DNA of 64,000 nucleotides from Dokdonella immobilis (GCF_900115085.1 NZ_FOVF01000004.1:135104-199103), one strand, 5' to 3'; shown: positions 8,503-17,918, counted from the stretch's first letter. Translations and numbers: made by a program. The notes: generated by a model not told the origin, from the sequence alone.

Positions 8503-8907
8503 TCATCCGCGCGACGAATGACGCGCGAGAAGGACCTGGAGCGCGGAGCCGATGATCCAGGGGACGCCATCTTCGGGCTCGGCCCAGCGCTTCACTGCCG
8601 ATCGGTGCAGGTCGATGTTGCGCTCGATCCGATCGAGGGTTCCACGCCAGTCGGGGTTGCCTTCGCGTTCCACGGAACAAAACTCGAACACGTTCAGGAG
8701 CAGCTCGACGATCAGCACGCGCTCGTCGTCGCGGGCATCGGGCCGGTCGTACGCCAGCAGCGCGGGCTCGATCAGCAGCGGGTCCGACATCGCGGCCGGC
8801 CAGTCCTCCCATCCGACGTCGTCATCGGGCTCGAGCGCAAGCACGGCATTGAGTCGCGCGATCGTGTCTCGACTCCAGCCAGGTTGAGGATCCGGTGAAG
8901 TGGCCAT
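8503..8907 (-). CDS. Small acidic hypothetical protein
   Basis: A 134-residue soluble protein with no recognised domain. It is acidic (EPDDDVGWEDWP, PDARDDERV) and looks mostly helical, with a segment VLIVELLLNVFEFCSVE in the middle. It has no signal peptide or membrane segment. Amino-acid composition and the lack of a better frame on either strand favour a real gene; an overlapping plus-strand frame has a shadow-like composition. It stands alone between the SPFH gene and the large BNR gene. Confidence 0.55.
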   Translation of the reverse strand: MATSPDPQPGWSRDTIARLNAVLALEPDDDVGWEDWPAAMSDPLLIEPALLAYDRPDARDDERVLIVELLLNVFEFCSVEREGNPDWRGTLDRIERNIDLHRSAVKRWAEPEDGVPWIIGSALQVLLARHSSRG

Positions 8908-9019
8908 GCGCGTTGATCACCCACTGCGGTGCGCAGAGTGTATCGAATTGCCACGAGGCTCCGCGGGTTGGCGATTCTCCCTTGGCGGGACGTCGGTCCC
9001 GATGCGATGGCGCGGCCGC

Positions 9020-12000
9020 CTAGTCGAACCCGTCGCGGAAGATCAGGTCACTGAGGTCCACGCACTGGATCCGTACCGAGCTGATGTTCGCTCCGGCCAG
9101 CACGCCGCTGCCCCGGTTGACCCAGCACACCTGCTGGAACCCGGCCGCCGGTTGCGCCGAAATCGTCACGGCATAGCTCGACTCATCCGGCAGCGCGGTC
9201 GGGAAATCGAAGGCCGCGTTGGTCGACAGTACGCGCGTATCGCCGCCATTGTTCTGGACCGAGACGCTTGCGCCCGCGGCCAGGCCGGCGACCGTTCCTC
9301 CGACGAGATAGGTATTGATCGAGCAGGCGACCGCGACGTCGGCAATGTCGACACCGGCGATCGTGCCGCTGCCGTTCGAAACCAGGCAGGTCTGGCTCGG
9401 CGTGGTCGGCTGGGCGAACACGGTGACCGCATAGGGGCTGCCATCGATCACCGGCGCCGGGAACAGGAAGTTGCCATCGTCCGGGACGAGCAGGTCATCG
9501 CCGCCGTTGTTGCGCAAGGTCACGGTATTGCCGGGCGCCAGACCATTCACGGTACCGCCGACGCTGTTGAGGCACGGGTTGCAGATCCGCGTCGACCACA
9601 CGCCGCGACCGTGCGTGAACGCAAACAGCCGCGTCCCGTTCTGGTCGACCTTCAGCGCCTCGACCGGCGTGCGCGCGAACCCCGAATTCTCCACGTTCCA
9701 GTTGACGCCACCGTCGGTCGACGTGAACACGCCGAGGTCGGTTCCGACGAACACCTGCTGCGAATCGTTGGGATTGACGACTACCGACAAGGCCGGAATC
9801 TGCGGGATCGACGTCGGGCCGCTGCCGACGCTCGGCGACCAGCCGACTCCGCCCGTGGTCGTCTTGTACACACTCGGAATACCGAAGGCGGAAACGGTCG
9901 CGTAGGCGACATTGACGTCGTTCGGATCCCACGCCATTGATGAAATGAAACCACTGGCGAGGGTGCCACCGCCCGGCCATGTACCCGTGTTGGGGGCCGA
10001 CAGGGCGGCCGTGTTGTAGTGGAAGCAGCCATCCGACATGCCGATCAGGACGCGATTGCCATCGAGGGGATGGGTCGCGAACGCGGATATCGAACCGTTT
10101 CCACAGGTTCCGCTCGAGCCGGTCGCGCGCGCCCAGCTCGTGCCCTGGTTCGTGCTGCGCCAGATGTCGAACCCGCCGGTCCAGATCTGCTGGCGGTTGC
10201 CTTCGTTCATCGCGAACGGCGCGATGAACAGAAATCCCGTGCCGGTGATCGCGCCGCTGACGGAACTGAATGTCGCGCCGCCATTGGTCGATCGCTGCAA
10301 GGATTTTCCGGTGTTTTCCGCGAACAGCACGTCGTTGGCCGGATCCGAATCACCGAGCGTGTTGACAGCGGCATACCCGCCATCGCCACCGATCAGGGTC
10401 GACCAGTCGGACGACGACGAGTTTCCGCGTTGGGTGCCGTTGTCCTGAAGTCCACCGAAATACGTCATGCCGTTCGGATAGACGGCGCCGTCGTAGAACT
10501 GGCTGGTGACGTAGCCGGTGTTGCGATCGATCCACGCGGTGCCATTCGAAACGGGACTGCCGCAGATCTGAGCAAGCGTGGTATTGACCGGCGCGCGTGC
10601 GTTGTCCGTGCGTTCCACGCCGCCATCGCTGGTCGCGAACACGATGCGATTGCTGGTGCCGTTGTACTGCGGATGAAAGACGATGCCATGCTGGTCGGCG
10701 TGGTGGTATTCGGGATCGATGCCCTTGTCGAACCACCAGTAGCTTGCGGTGCCCCAGTCGACACCGGCATTGTCGGATCGCCACAGATCGACGCCACCGG
10801 CCCAGACGATATTCGGGTCGAGTGGATCGACGGCGAGGGCGTTGTCGTACCAGCCCTGGTTGAGGAATGAGGACGAGCCGAAGCCGCATTCGGTGAGCAG
10901 CGCGATGACGGGATTGCTGAGCAGCAACTGGTTGATCTTCTGCGCGGTGTTGGCGGGCGCGACGTTGCCCTGGCGCTGGGTGACGAAGGAACCGCTGGCG
11001 CCGTTGGACGCAGATCGATAGATGCCGTGCAGCCCATAGGTTCCGGGTCCGCCACCCGCGTTGCGCTGGGAGGCCATGACATAGACGACGCTCTCGTCGG
11101 ACGGCGCGATCGCGATCGAACTGCGGCCCTGGCCGCTCAGCGAGAGCACGCTCGTCGGAGTCGAGGTGTCCGTGTCGTCGCCGCGATAGACCGTTCCTTG
11201 CGACGTTGCGCGCCCGCAGGCGACGAAGACGAAACCCGACGCCCCCTGATTCTGCATCGCGATGTCATTGCAGCCACCGACGGCGCTAGCGTCGATCACC
11301 TGGGTCCAGCTGCTGCCCGCGTCGAGGGACCGAAAGATTCCGGTGCCGGTCGCTGCCCACACGCGTTGCGTGTTACGAGGGCTGACGCCGATCTTCATCG
11401 AATAGTAGAAGTTCGAATTGTTGGTCGAGGCGAGCTGCGACCACGACGCGCCGGCATCCGCCGACTTGAAGATTCCGGCGCCGCGAATGGCATCCGAGTT
11501 GCCGAACCCCTCGCCGGTTCCCGCATAGATCACGTTCGAATTGCCGGGCTCGAAGGCCAGCGAAACCACGGCCAGGTTGGCCATCTGGTCGGTCAGCGCC
11601 GACCAGCTCGCCCCGCCGTCCGTGGATTTCCACATGCCCCCGGCCACGCCGCCCGCGTACAGGATGCTCGGGTTGACCGGGTCGATCAGCAGCGCCCGTG
11701 TGCGCCCGCCCTGGTTCGATGGACCGAGGTTGGTCCAGGTGCCGACGGCTTCGGGGGGCGTCGCCGCAAACGGATCAAACGGCGCCGCGGACCGCGCAGC
11801 GAGCGACGGATACGGCGCATTCCGCGCACTCGAAAAGCGTGGCATCGAGCGGATGTGCTTCAGCGCCGGGAAATACAGGTCGGGACTGATCGTCCCGGTG
11901 CCCACGGTCGGGTTCGGCCCTCGGGTCCGCAGCGGACCGAGGCGACTGTTCACGTAGAACTGTTCGGCCAGATCGGGATCGCCAAAGCGTTCCTCGGAAA

Positions 12001-12196
12001 ACTCCGCATCCCCGGCTTCGAGTCGCGCGCGCCTCGACGGCGTCAGCGCACCGGAACTTTCGCTGCGCGCCTCACTCGCCTGCCCTCGCGACCCATCGGC
12101 CCCCGCGGCGGGAGCTTGCTCCGCCCTGACCGCTGTCGAACCGAAGACCCCCAACACAACAACAAGAACCCAGCCACAAACCGACAGTTTGCTCAT
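9020..12196 (-). CDS. Large exported BNR/Asp-box beta-propeller protein with F-x-x-G-F-D tail
   Basis: A 1058-residue exported protein. The signal peptide (MSKLSVCGWVLVVVLGVFGS, cleaved near AVRA) is followed by two propeller-like halves with repeated Asp-box motifs (S-T-D-G-G-A-S-W, S-A-D-A-G-A-S-W, S-L-D-A-G-S-S-W, S-T-D-G-G-V-N-W), as in sialidase and VPS10/sortilin-type proteins. Two related beta-sandwich repeats follow (GGTVNGLAPGNTVTLRNNGG and GGTVAGLAAGASVSVQNNGG). The last residues are DLSDLIFRDGFD, a tail shared with two other exported proteins in this window. The Met at 12196 was chosen because it opens the signal peptide. No catalytic sialidase arginine triad was recognised, so a binding or structural surface role is as likely as enzymatic activity. 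Confidence 0.85.
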   Translation of the reverse strand: MSKLSVCGWVLVVVLGVFGSTAVRAEQAPAAGADGSRGQASEARSESSGALTPSRRARLEAGDAEFSEERFGDPDLAEQFYVNSRLGPLRTRGPNPTVGTGTISPDLYFPALKHIRSMPRFSSARNAPYPSLAARSAAPFDPFAATPPEAVGTWTNLGPSNQGGRTRALLIDPVNPSILYAGGVAGGMWKSTDGGASWSALTDQMANLAVVSLAFEPGNSNVIYAGTGEGFGNSDAIRGAGIFKSADAGASWSQLASTNNSNFYYSMKIGVSPRNTQRVWAATGTGIFRSLDAGSSWTQVIDASAVGGCNDIAMQNQGASGFVFVACGRATSQGTVYRGDDTDTSTPTSVLSLSGQGRSSIAIAPSDESVVYVMASQRNAGGGPGTYGLHGIYRSASNGASGSFVTQRQGNVAPANTAQKINQLLLSNPVIALLTECGFGSSSFLNQGWYDNALAVDPLDPNIVWAGGVDLWRSDNAGVDWGTASYWWFDKGIDPEYHHADQHGIVFHPQYNGTSNRIVFATSDGGVERTDNARAPVNTTLAQICGSPVSNGTAWIDRNTGYVTSQFYDGAVYPNGMTYFGGLQDNGTQRGNSSSSDWSTLIGGDGGYAAVNTLGDSDPANDVLFAENTGKSLQRSTNGGATFSSVSGAITGTGFLFIAPFAMNEGNRQQIWTGGFDIWRSTNQGTSWARATGSSGTCGNGSISAFATHPLDGNRVLIGMSDGCFHYNTAALSAPNTGTWPGGGTLASGFISSMAWDPNDVNVAYATVSAFGIPSVYKTTTGGVGWSPSVGSGPTSIPQIPALSVVVNPNDSQQVFVGTDLGVFTSTDGGVNWNVENSGFARTPVEALKVDQNGTRLFAFTHGRGVWSTRICNPCLNSVGGTVNGLAPGNTVTLRNNGGDDLLVPDDGNFLFPAPVIDGSPYAVTVFAQPTTPSQTCLVSNGSGTIAGVDIADVAVACSINTYLVGGTVAGLAAGASVSVQNNGGDTRVLSTNAAFDFPTALPDESSYAVTISAQPAAGFQQVCWVNRGSGVLAGANISSVRIQCVDLSDLIFRDGFD

Positions 12197-12706
12197 GTGA
12201 ATTCCAGCCTGATGCTGACGCGCCTGGGAACCGCGACGCACGACCGCCCGCGGGACGCGAAATTGTCCGCCTGTCCACGCTGAAAAGCCATGGTTTCGCG
12301 AGCCGGTGGAGTGAATCCGAACAGACCTGCCAGTCGACCGTTGACAGCTCGCGGATTGTCGCACCGACAATGGGGACACACGGGACCCCATGTCTTCTGC
12401 TTTCAGAAGCTCATACCGAACCAGAGCTTCGGTCTGCGTATGGGACAACTGGAGTAATGGTACGAAGGTAGACCTGACCCTCAATCCCCTGCGAAGGTAG
12501 ACCTGACCCTCAATCCCCGCTCCAAGCTGGCTGCGGGTCCGGCGACGTGGCCATTCACTTCGAGCTCCTCCAGGGCCGTCGAGTGTATCGAACTGGAATC
12601 ACGAAAAGGCAGGGAGTTTGAGATTCAAAATGAAAGACCTGATCCCGCTCTTCGCGCAAAACCTGACCCTCGTTCTCCGAATATACATGCGGACGCCATC
12701 GCACAG
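12197..12706. other. Intergenic region with short direct repeats
   Basis: No gene is supported here. It holds two direct copies (12463-12489 and 12492-12518) of a 27-bp unit containing aaggtagacctgaccctc followed by aatcccc. Partial relatives are gacctgatcccgctc (about 12637) and acctgaccctcgttctc (about 12660), and another relative lies at about 5275. A caatggggacacacgggacc sequence at about 12369 belongs to the GGGGACAC-type family. The repeats mark the left edge of the island-like TIR/Hxs segment. Confidence 0.75.
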
Positions 12707-13300
12707 CTAACTGAAGTTCAGCTTTAGCGGATCGTACCGAACGCCATATACGTCTCGCAGTTCGTGCACTTTTCTGACATAGAATGATCTTGGCGTTTCG
12801 GAATCACGTCGTGATTCTATGCGCTTGTGGTAATCATAGCCAAGCTGGTCAATTAACTCTTTAATTTCTTGAATCTGACCTGCTTTCAGGACTTGCAAAA
12901 TCTTCTTTATCCCTAGATCCCAATCAACCCAAAGACTTACCCATTGAAAATCCAAAAGCGTTCGACCACCGCCAATACTCAATGCGGGAACCTCACACTC
13001 AGATAGAAGAACTGGAATGAACCAAGGCTTATTTGCAGAGTGTTGACGCAGTTCATCTACTGCAAGTACGAGCTCCTCATTCATATAGCTCTTTGACTTG
13101 CTGCCGTACTCAGAAGAAAAACATGCAACAAAATACGATCCTCTCTGGATTGCTTCTCGGATTGCATCCTTCCAACGCACTCCAGGAGCAATATTGTCGC
13201 GATCTATCCAGACCTCTATGTCGTGTGCCCTCAATGACTCACATAGTTCTTTCACAACATGAGTGTTTTCGTGAACGTATGACAAAAAGACTGATGACAT
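12707..13300 (-). CDS. TIR-domain protein
   Basis: A 197-residue cytoplasmic protein. The first 140 residues form a TIR domain: box 1 SVFLSYVHEN (3-12), the loop EVWIDRDNIAPGVRW (29-43) and the helix YGSKSKSYMNEEL, whose Glu at about 75-76 is placed like the catalytic glutamate of NAD-cleaving TIR enzymes. The remaining 55 residues are charged and helical and match no effector domain I know. The DNA is clearly AT-richer than its neighbours, which suggests transfer. It lies downstream of, and on the same strand as, hxsA with a 176-bp gap. Bacterial TIR proteins commonly act in anti-phage or toxin-like NAD depletion or in cyclic ADP-ribose signalling; a separate sensor partner would be expected but none is adjacent. 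Confidence 0.87.
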   Translation of the reverse strand: MSSVFLSYVHENTHVVKELCESLRAHDIEVWIDRDNIAPGVRWKDAIREAIQRGSYFVACFSSEYGSKSKSYMNEELVLAVDELRQHSANKPWFIPVLLSECEVPALSIGGGRTLLDFQWVSLWVDWDLGIKKILQVLKAGQIQEIKELIDQLGYDYHKRIESRRDSETPRSFYVRKVHELRDVYGVRYDPLKLNFS

Positions 13301-13476
13301 GGCTCATCCAATTCGTGGTTTCTTCATACAGAAAACAGTGAAGGTTTCAGATTTTACCCCGTACCTATGGGCGCTCGGGATGTGCTAACTCGCGCCCCCA
13401 TCACGAGCTGAGCATCAAAAATGAGCTCACTTTTATCCATGCTTGACATCCCCATTGACAAGAAGAGTTGGTGTTT

Positions 13477-14046
13477 TCAGTTCAATGCGATCCCCAAGGC
13501 ATTCAGTGTCTCGGTTGTGATGGTCCCGGTGACGGCCAGCCCTCGATCTGATTGAAATTTTCGCAGAGCCGTCTTGGTCGCTTCGCCCAGCACTCCGTCA
13601 ATCGCGCCTGGATCGTAACCCTTGGAATACAAGCCCGCTTGGACACGCATGATCATCATCCGAAGCTGATCCGTCGTTGGCTTGCGTTGATCGACGGGCG
13701 CCAAGGTCTGGACCGGTGCCGCATTGCTTTCATCTGAGGGAGAAGGCGCGACGTTATTCCGCGGAGTGGCGTGCGCGGGTGCCGGTGCCGGAGCGCGATA
13801 ACCGCCACCACTGCCTGAATAGTGCGAGCTGTGGGAACTGTGCGAACGATGTGAGCTGTGCGAGCGATGGGTTGCGTATAGGTTCTGCACGTTGATATTG
13901 AGCGGAGCGGTCAAGGTCGTCGCAAATGCCGAATCACGCGCACCCAGCTCCATGAGTTCTTCGGTCGTCGTGTGACCGTCTGGTTCCTGGGCAGAGCCTT
14001 TGAGTGTGGCCAATAGGCCACCAATCGCAGTCAATGCTTTTCGCAT
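13477..14046 (-). CDS. hxsA: His-Xaa-Ser repeat protein HxsA
   Basis: A 189-residue protein with the defining features of HxsA. Six His-x-Ser units run from residue 60 to 77 (His at 60, 63, 66, 69, 72, 75). They are followed by a Gly/Pro/Ala linker and a C-terminal peptidoglycan-binding-like domain (about 130-187, with GYDPGAIDGVLGEATKTALR). The N-terminus is short and only weakly signal-like. It is the last gene of hxsD-hxsB-hxsC-hxsA and overlaps hxsC by 16 bp. By family definition HxsA is the presumed substrate of the two radical-SAM maturases, probably modified in the His/Ser region. The modification and final role are unknown. The C-terminal domain suggests that the product acts at or near the cell wall. 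Confidence 0.92.
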   Translation of the reverse strand: MRKALTAIGGLLATLKGSAQEPDGHTTTEELMELGARDSAFATTLTAPLNINVQNLYATHRSHSSHRSHSSHSSHYSGSGGGYRAPAPAPAHATPRNNVAPSPSDESNAAPVQTLAPVDQRKPTTDQLRMMIMRVQAGLYSKGYDPGAIDGVLGEATKTALRKFQSDRGLAVTGTITTETLNALGIALN

Positions 14047-15233
14047 GAGACCCCCTCCTCATGGTGAGTAATGGTACGAATGGCGCGCGACGTCCACGCA
14101 TCCGTCGTCCACGAAAAAAAGCCGGCGCACCGTTCCCGAACCAAGCAGCCCTCACATGGCGGCAAGTAGTCCCGCTTCCAGTTAGAGATGCTCTGGCGTG
14201 CGAACGGCCAGAGACTGCGAGACAGGGCGCATAGGGGCAGATTGAAGAGAGAGACAGCCATGCTGCGAGCAGCGAGGAACTCGACAGCCGCTTCAAGCGC
14301 GTCGGCCATGTCAGCCGGATCTATCCAGATGTCGTCGTAGTGAGCTTTGGCAAAGCCGGTAGGTTCGATACCCATTAGCGCAACATGCTCGACGAACGGC
14401 AAGTTCCGATAGAGGTATCGAACCAACTCCTGCAGGCGTTCTACTGTCGGCTTGACCAGGACGACGCGGATCTCGATGCGCTGCCCCGCCTGATGCAAGG
14501 CGTACAGGCCCTTGATGGTTTCAGCGAAGGCACCTGAACTTTGGACGACGTAATCGTGAAGGCAAAAGTGATCGCCATAGAGGGGCACGCCCCACGAAAG
14601 CGCGGGGTGGGCAGCTTCAAAGGTCGCAGCGTAGCCGTGCGCCGAGAATCGGCGACCGTTGGTCAGGACGTGAAGCGGTGTCGCCGGCAATCGGTCGGCG
14701 CAGTGCCCAATGACTCGGTTGAGCCCCGCGCCCAGCAAGGTGGGCTCACCACCGCTTATGGCCAGAGACGGTGTATCCGCGTCGATGAGTTTGACGAGTT
14801 CGCACATCTGTTCGATACGCCAGGCGTCGTCCACGTCGTGAGGCGGCTGCGAACACATCATGCAATAGCTGTTGCATTGTTCGGTTGCGAATAGAACATT
14901 GCTGGCATCGCCCCGCCGATATCGAACCAACACGCGCGAACGGAGTGGTTGCAGCTCGATGACGTCGCCCGGCCGTACGATGCCGGCTCGATCGTCGAGA
15001 ACCACCCCAGGGCGACCCGATGGCAGCTGCGCGTCCTGATTAGCAATAAATCCTGCCCAGGGAAGGCCGACGAGTTCGGCTGTGGCGGCAGACTTCTGGC
15101 CGATTGACCGCAGATCCAACGCCATCCGCTCAAACGGAAAACGGCCAACTGCCATCTCGGCCAAGTCAGCGACCTTCAACAGAGGAGCATGGCCCCAGTT
15201 CGTCAGCTTCGCCTTGGTGTCGAGCGGGAGCAT
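14031..15233 (-). CDS. hxsC: His-Xaa-Ser system radical SAM maturase HxsC
   Basis: A 400-residue radical SAM enzyme. The 4Fe-4S site is C120-x3-C124-x2-C127 (CNSYCMMC), followed by a SAM-binding SGGEPT at 160-165. Near the C-terminus a Cys cluster (C360, C363, C369) may hold a second cluster. About 110 residues precede the radical SAM core, as expected for HxsC rather than a stand-alone SPASM enzyme. Its start overlaps the hxsB stop by one base (TGATG) and its stop overlaps the hxsA start, so the three are translated together. The predicted role is modification of HxsA. Confidence 0.9.
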   Translation of the reverse strand: MLPLDTKAKLTNWGHAPLLKVADLAEMAVGRFPFERMALDLRSIGQKSAATAELVGLPWAGFIANQDAQLPSGRPGVVLDDRAGIVRPGDVIELQPLRSRVLVRYRRGDASNVLFATEQCNSYCMMCSQPPHDVDDAWRIEQMCELVKLIDADTPSLAISGGEPTLLGAGLNRVIGHCADRLPATPLHVLTNGRRFSAHGYAATFEAAHPALSWGVPLYGDHFCLHDYVVQSSGAFAETIKGLYALHQAGQRIEIRVVLVKPTVERLQELVRYLYRNLPFVEHVALMGIEPTGFAKAHYDDIWIDPADMADALEAAVEFLAARSMAVSLFNLPLCALSRSLWPFARQSISNWKRDYLPPCEGCLVRERCAGFFSWTTDAWTSRAIRTITHHEEGVSCEKH

Positions 15234-16732
15234 CAGCCCGCCTCACTCACATCGTCTGAGGGAGTCGAGCGCGGCGCTTTCAGCGCCCATTGTTCGAGTA
15301 CGCGACGATCGGCATCACTGCCAAGCTCCCATCGCTCCAGTAGGAGATCGAACATTCCCATCTGCTTGCGGCAGAAATCGCTGGTGGGCCGATGTCCGAC
15401 GGGATCGCCTTGCCGAGCGTAGTGGTCGATAGGGTCCGCGCCGCATAGGGGCACATACGCGCAGTCCGAACAGCCCGGCAATGCCTCGGCCACCCCAGCG
15501 TCGAGGATACGTCGCATCGCAGGCGAGCTCAGCCAGGTGCGTGGAGATTCTTCGACACGTCCTAATGCGAACGAGGTATCGCCCATCGCCGCTAGCATCC
15601 GGGCTTCATCGGACGGGTAAACCTGGCCATCGTAGTCGTAGACCACCGCGCCAAGCCCGGCACCCGTAGGCGAACGGAGATCTACATATCCGTGCGAGAA
15701 GGGGGTATGGAGCTGAGAGAGGAGCAAGCTCGCGTAACCTTCCTCCAGCTCGTATCCGTCGTGATTCACACTGAGGATGATCTCCAGAGCCTTGCGGTAG
15801 AAGGCCAGGAATTCGTCGATGGAATAGCCAGTGCGTGCCACGGTCTTTCGGGCAAAGCCATATGGGCTCAAGGGCCGGAGCGATATCGAGTGAAAGTCTC
15901 GCCTGCGGTATTCGTGGATGATGGCCAGGGGATCTTCCAGGCTGCGACGAGTAATCGTGGTCAGTGCCGACACCGAGCCTGGTCCCAGTGTTGCTCGTGC
16001 TCGCTCGATGCCGGCGAGCGTCCGGGCATGGCTGTCGCGCTCGGGGCGAGGACGGTTAGCATTGTGAAGGGCTTCGGGGCCGTCGAGTGAAGTCGAGAGC
16101 TGCACGTTATAAGTCTTCAGCACCTGTACTTGCTCATCTGTCAGGTCGTGAAGCGTGGAGGCGATAACGAAGCGGATTTCGCGATGTTCTCGTTGGTTGC
16201 GTTCAATGATTCGCGATAGGAGCCCATGAACCCGCTCGAAGTGAAGCAAGGGTTCGCCACCCTGGAGTTCGACGGTGAGGGTGTGCGACGGCCACTCGAA
16301 AAGGCGCTCAACTACCGTGTTCGCGACCTCCTCAGACATATCGAACGACGATGCACCGGTCGGTTTCCGAGAAACCTGGCAGTAGGAACACGTGTGGTGG
16401 CATCGCAGAGAGACCACAATGATGTGCAAGGCCGGCCCTTGCGAAAGGTAGGCCTTCCTCGCCTTGTATTGAGAGAGGAGCGGAGCGAGCGTGGATCGGT
16501 CGATATCGCGCGCGATAAGGTGCCGCGCCTCCATGTCGGTCAGAACGGGATCATCGGCAGCAAGAACTCGATCGATGACGCGCTCCAATGTCGCATGCTC
16601 CATGAGCAACCAGTCTCCGGACATCGATGAGACGAATGCGCGCGATGGATCCCAGGGGAGTCGTCGAAAGCGAAGCGGAAGCAGGCGATAGGGCCGGCTA
16701 CCCGTGAACGCCTCGCGACCCCGAAACTTCAT
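15233..16732 (-). CDS. hxsB: His-Xaa-Ser system radical SAM maturase HxsB
   Basis: A 499-residue radical SAM enzyme of the SPASM type. The cluster motif is C111-x3-C115-x2-C118 (CHHTCSYC), followed by LQGGEPLLHF. A C-terminal SPASM-like Cys set is at C421, C424, C430 and C454, with the typical CSDCAYVPLCGADP and SDFC patterns. The start codon overlaps the hxsD stop (ATGA). HxsB and HxsC always occur as a pair in this system by family definition; this pairing, the overlaps and the gene order are all present here. The first 40 residues are basic and may not all be translated, but no better start was seen. Confidence 0.91.
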   Translation of the reverse strand: MKFRGREAFTGSRPYRLLPLRFRRLPWDPSRAFVSSMSGDWLLMEHATLERVIDRVLAADDPVLTDMEARHLIARDIDRSTLAPLLSQYKARKAYLSQGPALHIIVVSLRCHHTCSYCQVSRKPTGASSFDMSEEVANTVVERLFEWPSHTLTVELQGGEPLLHFERVHGLLSRIIERNQREHREIRFVIASTLHDLTDEQVQVLKTYNVQLSTSLDGPEALHNANRPRPERDSHARTLAGIERARATLGPGSVSALTTITRRSLEDPLAIIHEYRRRDFHSISLRPLSPYGFARKTVARTGYSIDEFLAFYRKALEIILSVNHDGYELEEGYASLLLSQLHTPFSHGYVDLRSPTGAGLGAVVYDYDGQVYPSDEARMLAAMGDTSFALGRVEESPRTWLSSPAMRRILDAGVAEALPGCSDCAYVPLCGADPIDHYARQGDPVGHRPTSDFCRKQMGMFDLLLERWELGSDADRRVLEQWALKAPRSTPSDDVSEAG

Positions 16733-17037
16733 GGGGTCGGGCCTGCGTCGTCGGCTGGAACGGCTTCGCGAAGGGCGGCGGTTACGAGGGCGGCATGGAC
16801 TTCACCGGTTTCTTCCCGAATCTGTTCCCGCATTCGCTCATCAAGTGCATCGGTCCGGAATCGCTCTTCGAGCAGGGCAAGGTTGACCGTGCTCGAGCGC
16901 GGCGCTAAGCGAACGACGAAGGTCGTGGCCTCATGTTCGACGGATGTGTAGAAGTCGCCAGAGTAACGGTAGGTCGTGCGCACGACCACGTCGGCGCTGA
17001 AGATCGCCGCATCGAAGCGGAGCTCGATTGTGCCCAT
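16729..17037 (-). CDS. hxsD: His-Xaa-Ser system protein HxsD
   Basis: A 102-residue protein of the HxsD type, the small conserved partner of HxsB and HxsC. It is beta-rich in the first half (IELRFDAAIFSADVVVRTTYRYS, then TTFVVRLAP) and helical in the second half (RFRTDALDERMREQIREETG). I chose the ATG at 17037 because an aaagga site lies 5 bp upstream and the fold starts there; an upstream extension to 17277 has no coding character. In other radical-SAM peptide systems a small protein of this kind serves as a substrate-presenting partner, but that role has not been shown for HxsD. Confidence 0.85.
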   Translation of the reverse strand: MGTIELRFDAAIFSADVVVRTTYRYSGDFYTSVEHEATTFVVRLAPRSSTVNLALLEERFRTDALDERMREQIREETGEVHAALVTAALREAVPADDAGPTP

Positions 17038-17273
17038 AATTCCTTTGGACCCCCCTGTAACCTTGTGGAGCGGATTGACTTTGCACCTATTCAGACTATG
17101 GCGAAACGCCCTGGAGATGGGGAGATCGAGCGTTCCCGGGATGGACGGTCGTCCCCCATCGAATGCCTGAGGTTCTCGACTAAGGAGAGGCTCGGGGTCA
17201 AGTCTTGAATCTTGAATGGGTGCAGATTGCATGAAGGAACCGCGCTCTCGCTGGTCGCTTTCCTTCTCACCGC

Positions 17274-17918
17274 TCAATTCCTCTCCTGCTGCCTCTTGAA
17301 AGCGTCACGTAGTTCTTTCGAAACGACATCCACTTGCCGATTTTTCTGCAGGAAGGCTCGCCGGCCTTCCGGTAGCTGGCAGTTCCGCGAGAGCGTGGTT
17401 GCGCCGTCGGGTGTTGTTGCCCTCACGTCCTGAACGTTGATGACCACTGCAAGCGTATCGCCGAGCGGCTCGAGGGCCAGGCAGACGGTGTCGATCATCT
17501 TCATGCTGCGATGAGCGGCGCCGTCGACCATGACCACGAGGTTTTCGCGGTCCATCCAGACCGAAGACCGCACCCCGGGAATTTCTCGCACAGCTGCTCT
17601 TGCGGATTCGTGGTTTATCGGCCGCGTGTAATCGGGGACGCCGGCGGAGCGCGTAATTTCGGTGGTCATCGCCTTGATGTGGGCCGCGACGGCCTCGGAG
17701 TCGCCCAACGCGGCGGATGCGCGCGCGGCGTTGACGTGAGCGACCATCCTTGCCGGGCTGACCGGTTGGCCAGCCTGTTGGGGATGAGGGGATTGGGTAG
17801 CGGATTCAGAGGGGGCTTTTCCGCAGGCAGCAAGCCCCAGCGCAGTTGTCGCAACGACAATCAGCGCTGCAATATGCGCACTCGCACGCCAAAACGCCCT
17901 GGTCGCAACGGAATCCAT
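17274..17918 (-). CDS. Lipoprotein of unknown function upstream of hxsD
   Basis: A 214-residue lipoprotein: a hydrophobic signal (IAALIVVATTALGLAAC) with the lipobox Cys at about residue 32, a Ser/Pro/Gln linker, then a soluble domain of about 160 residues with three Cys and a basic C-terminus (KELRDAFKRQQERN). The start at 17918 was chosen because it opens the signal peptide. It is on the same strand as the hxs genes with a 236-bp gap to hxsD, so co-transcription is possible but not shown. It is not one of the four defined Hxs proteins, and I do not recognise the family. Confidence 0.72.
   Translation of the reverse strand: MDSVATRAFWRASAHIAALIVVATTALGLAACGKAPSESATQSPHPQQAGQPVSPARMVAHVNAARASAALGDSEAVAAHIKAMTTEITRSAGVPDYTRPINHESARAAVREIPGVRSSVWMDRENLVVMVDGAAHRSMKMIDTVCLALEPLGDTLAVVINVQDVRATTPDGATTLSRNCQLPEGRRAFLQKNRQVDVVSKELRDAFKRQQERN

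Noticed and set aside
13033-13341. Plus-strand frame of 102 codons across the TIR gene
   Set aside because: It is antisense to the TIR domain, has no ribosome site and no recognisable content.
17038-17277. N-terminal extension of HxsD to 17277
   Set aside because: HxsD proteins are about 100 residues. A good ribosome site sits just before the ATG at 17037.
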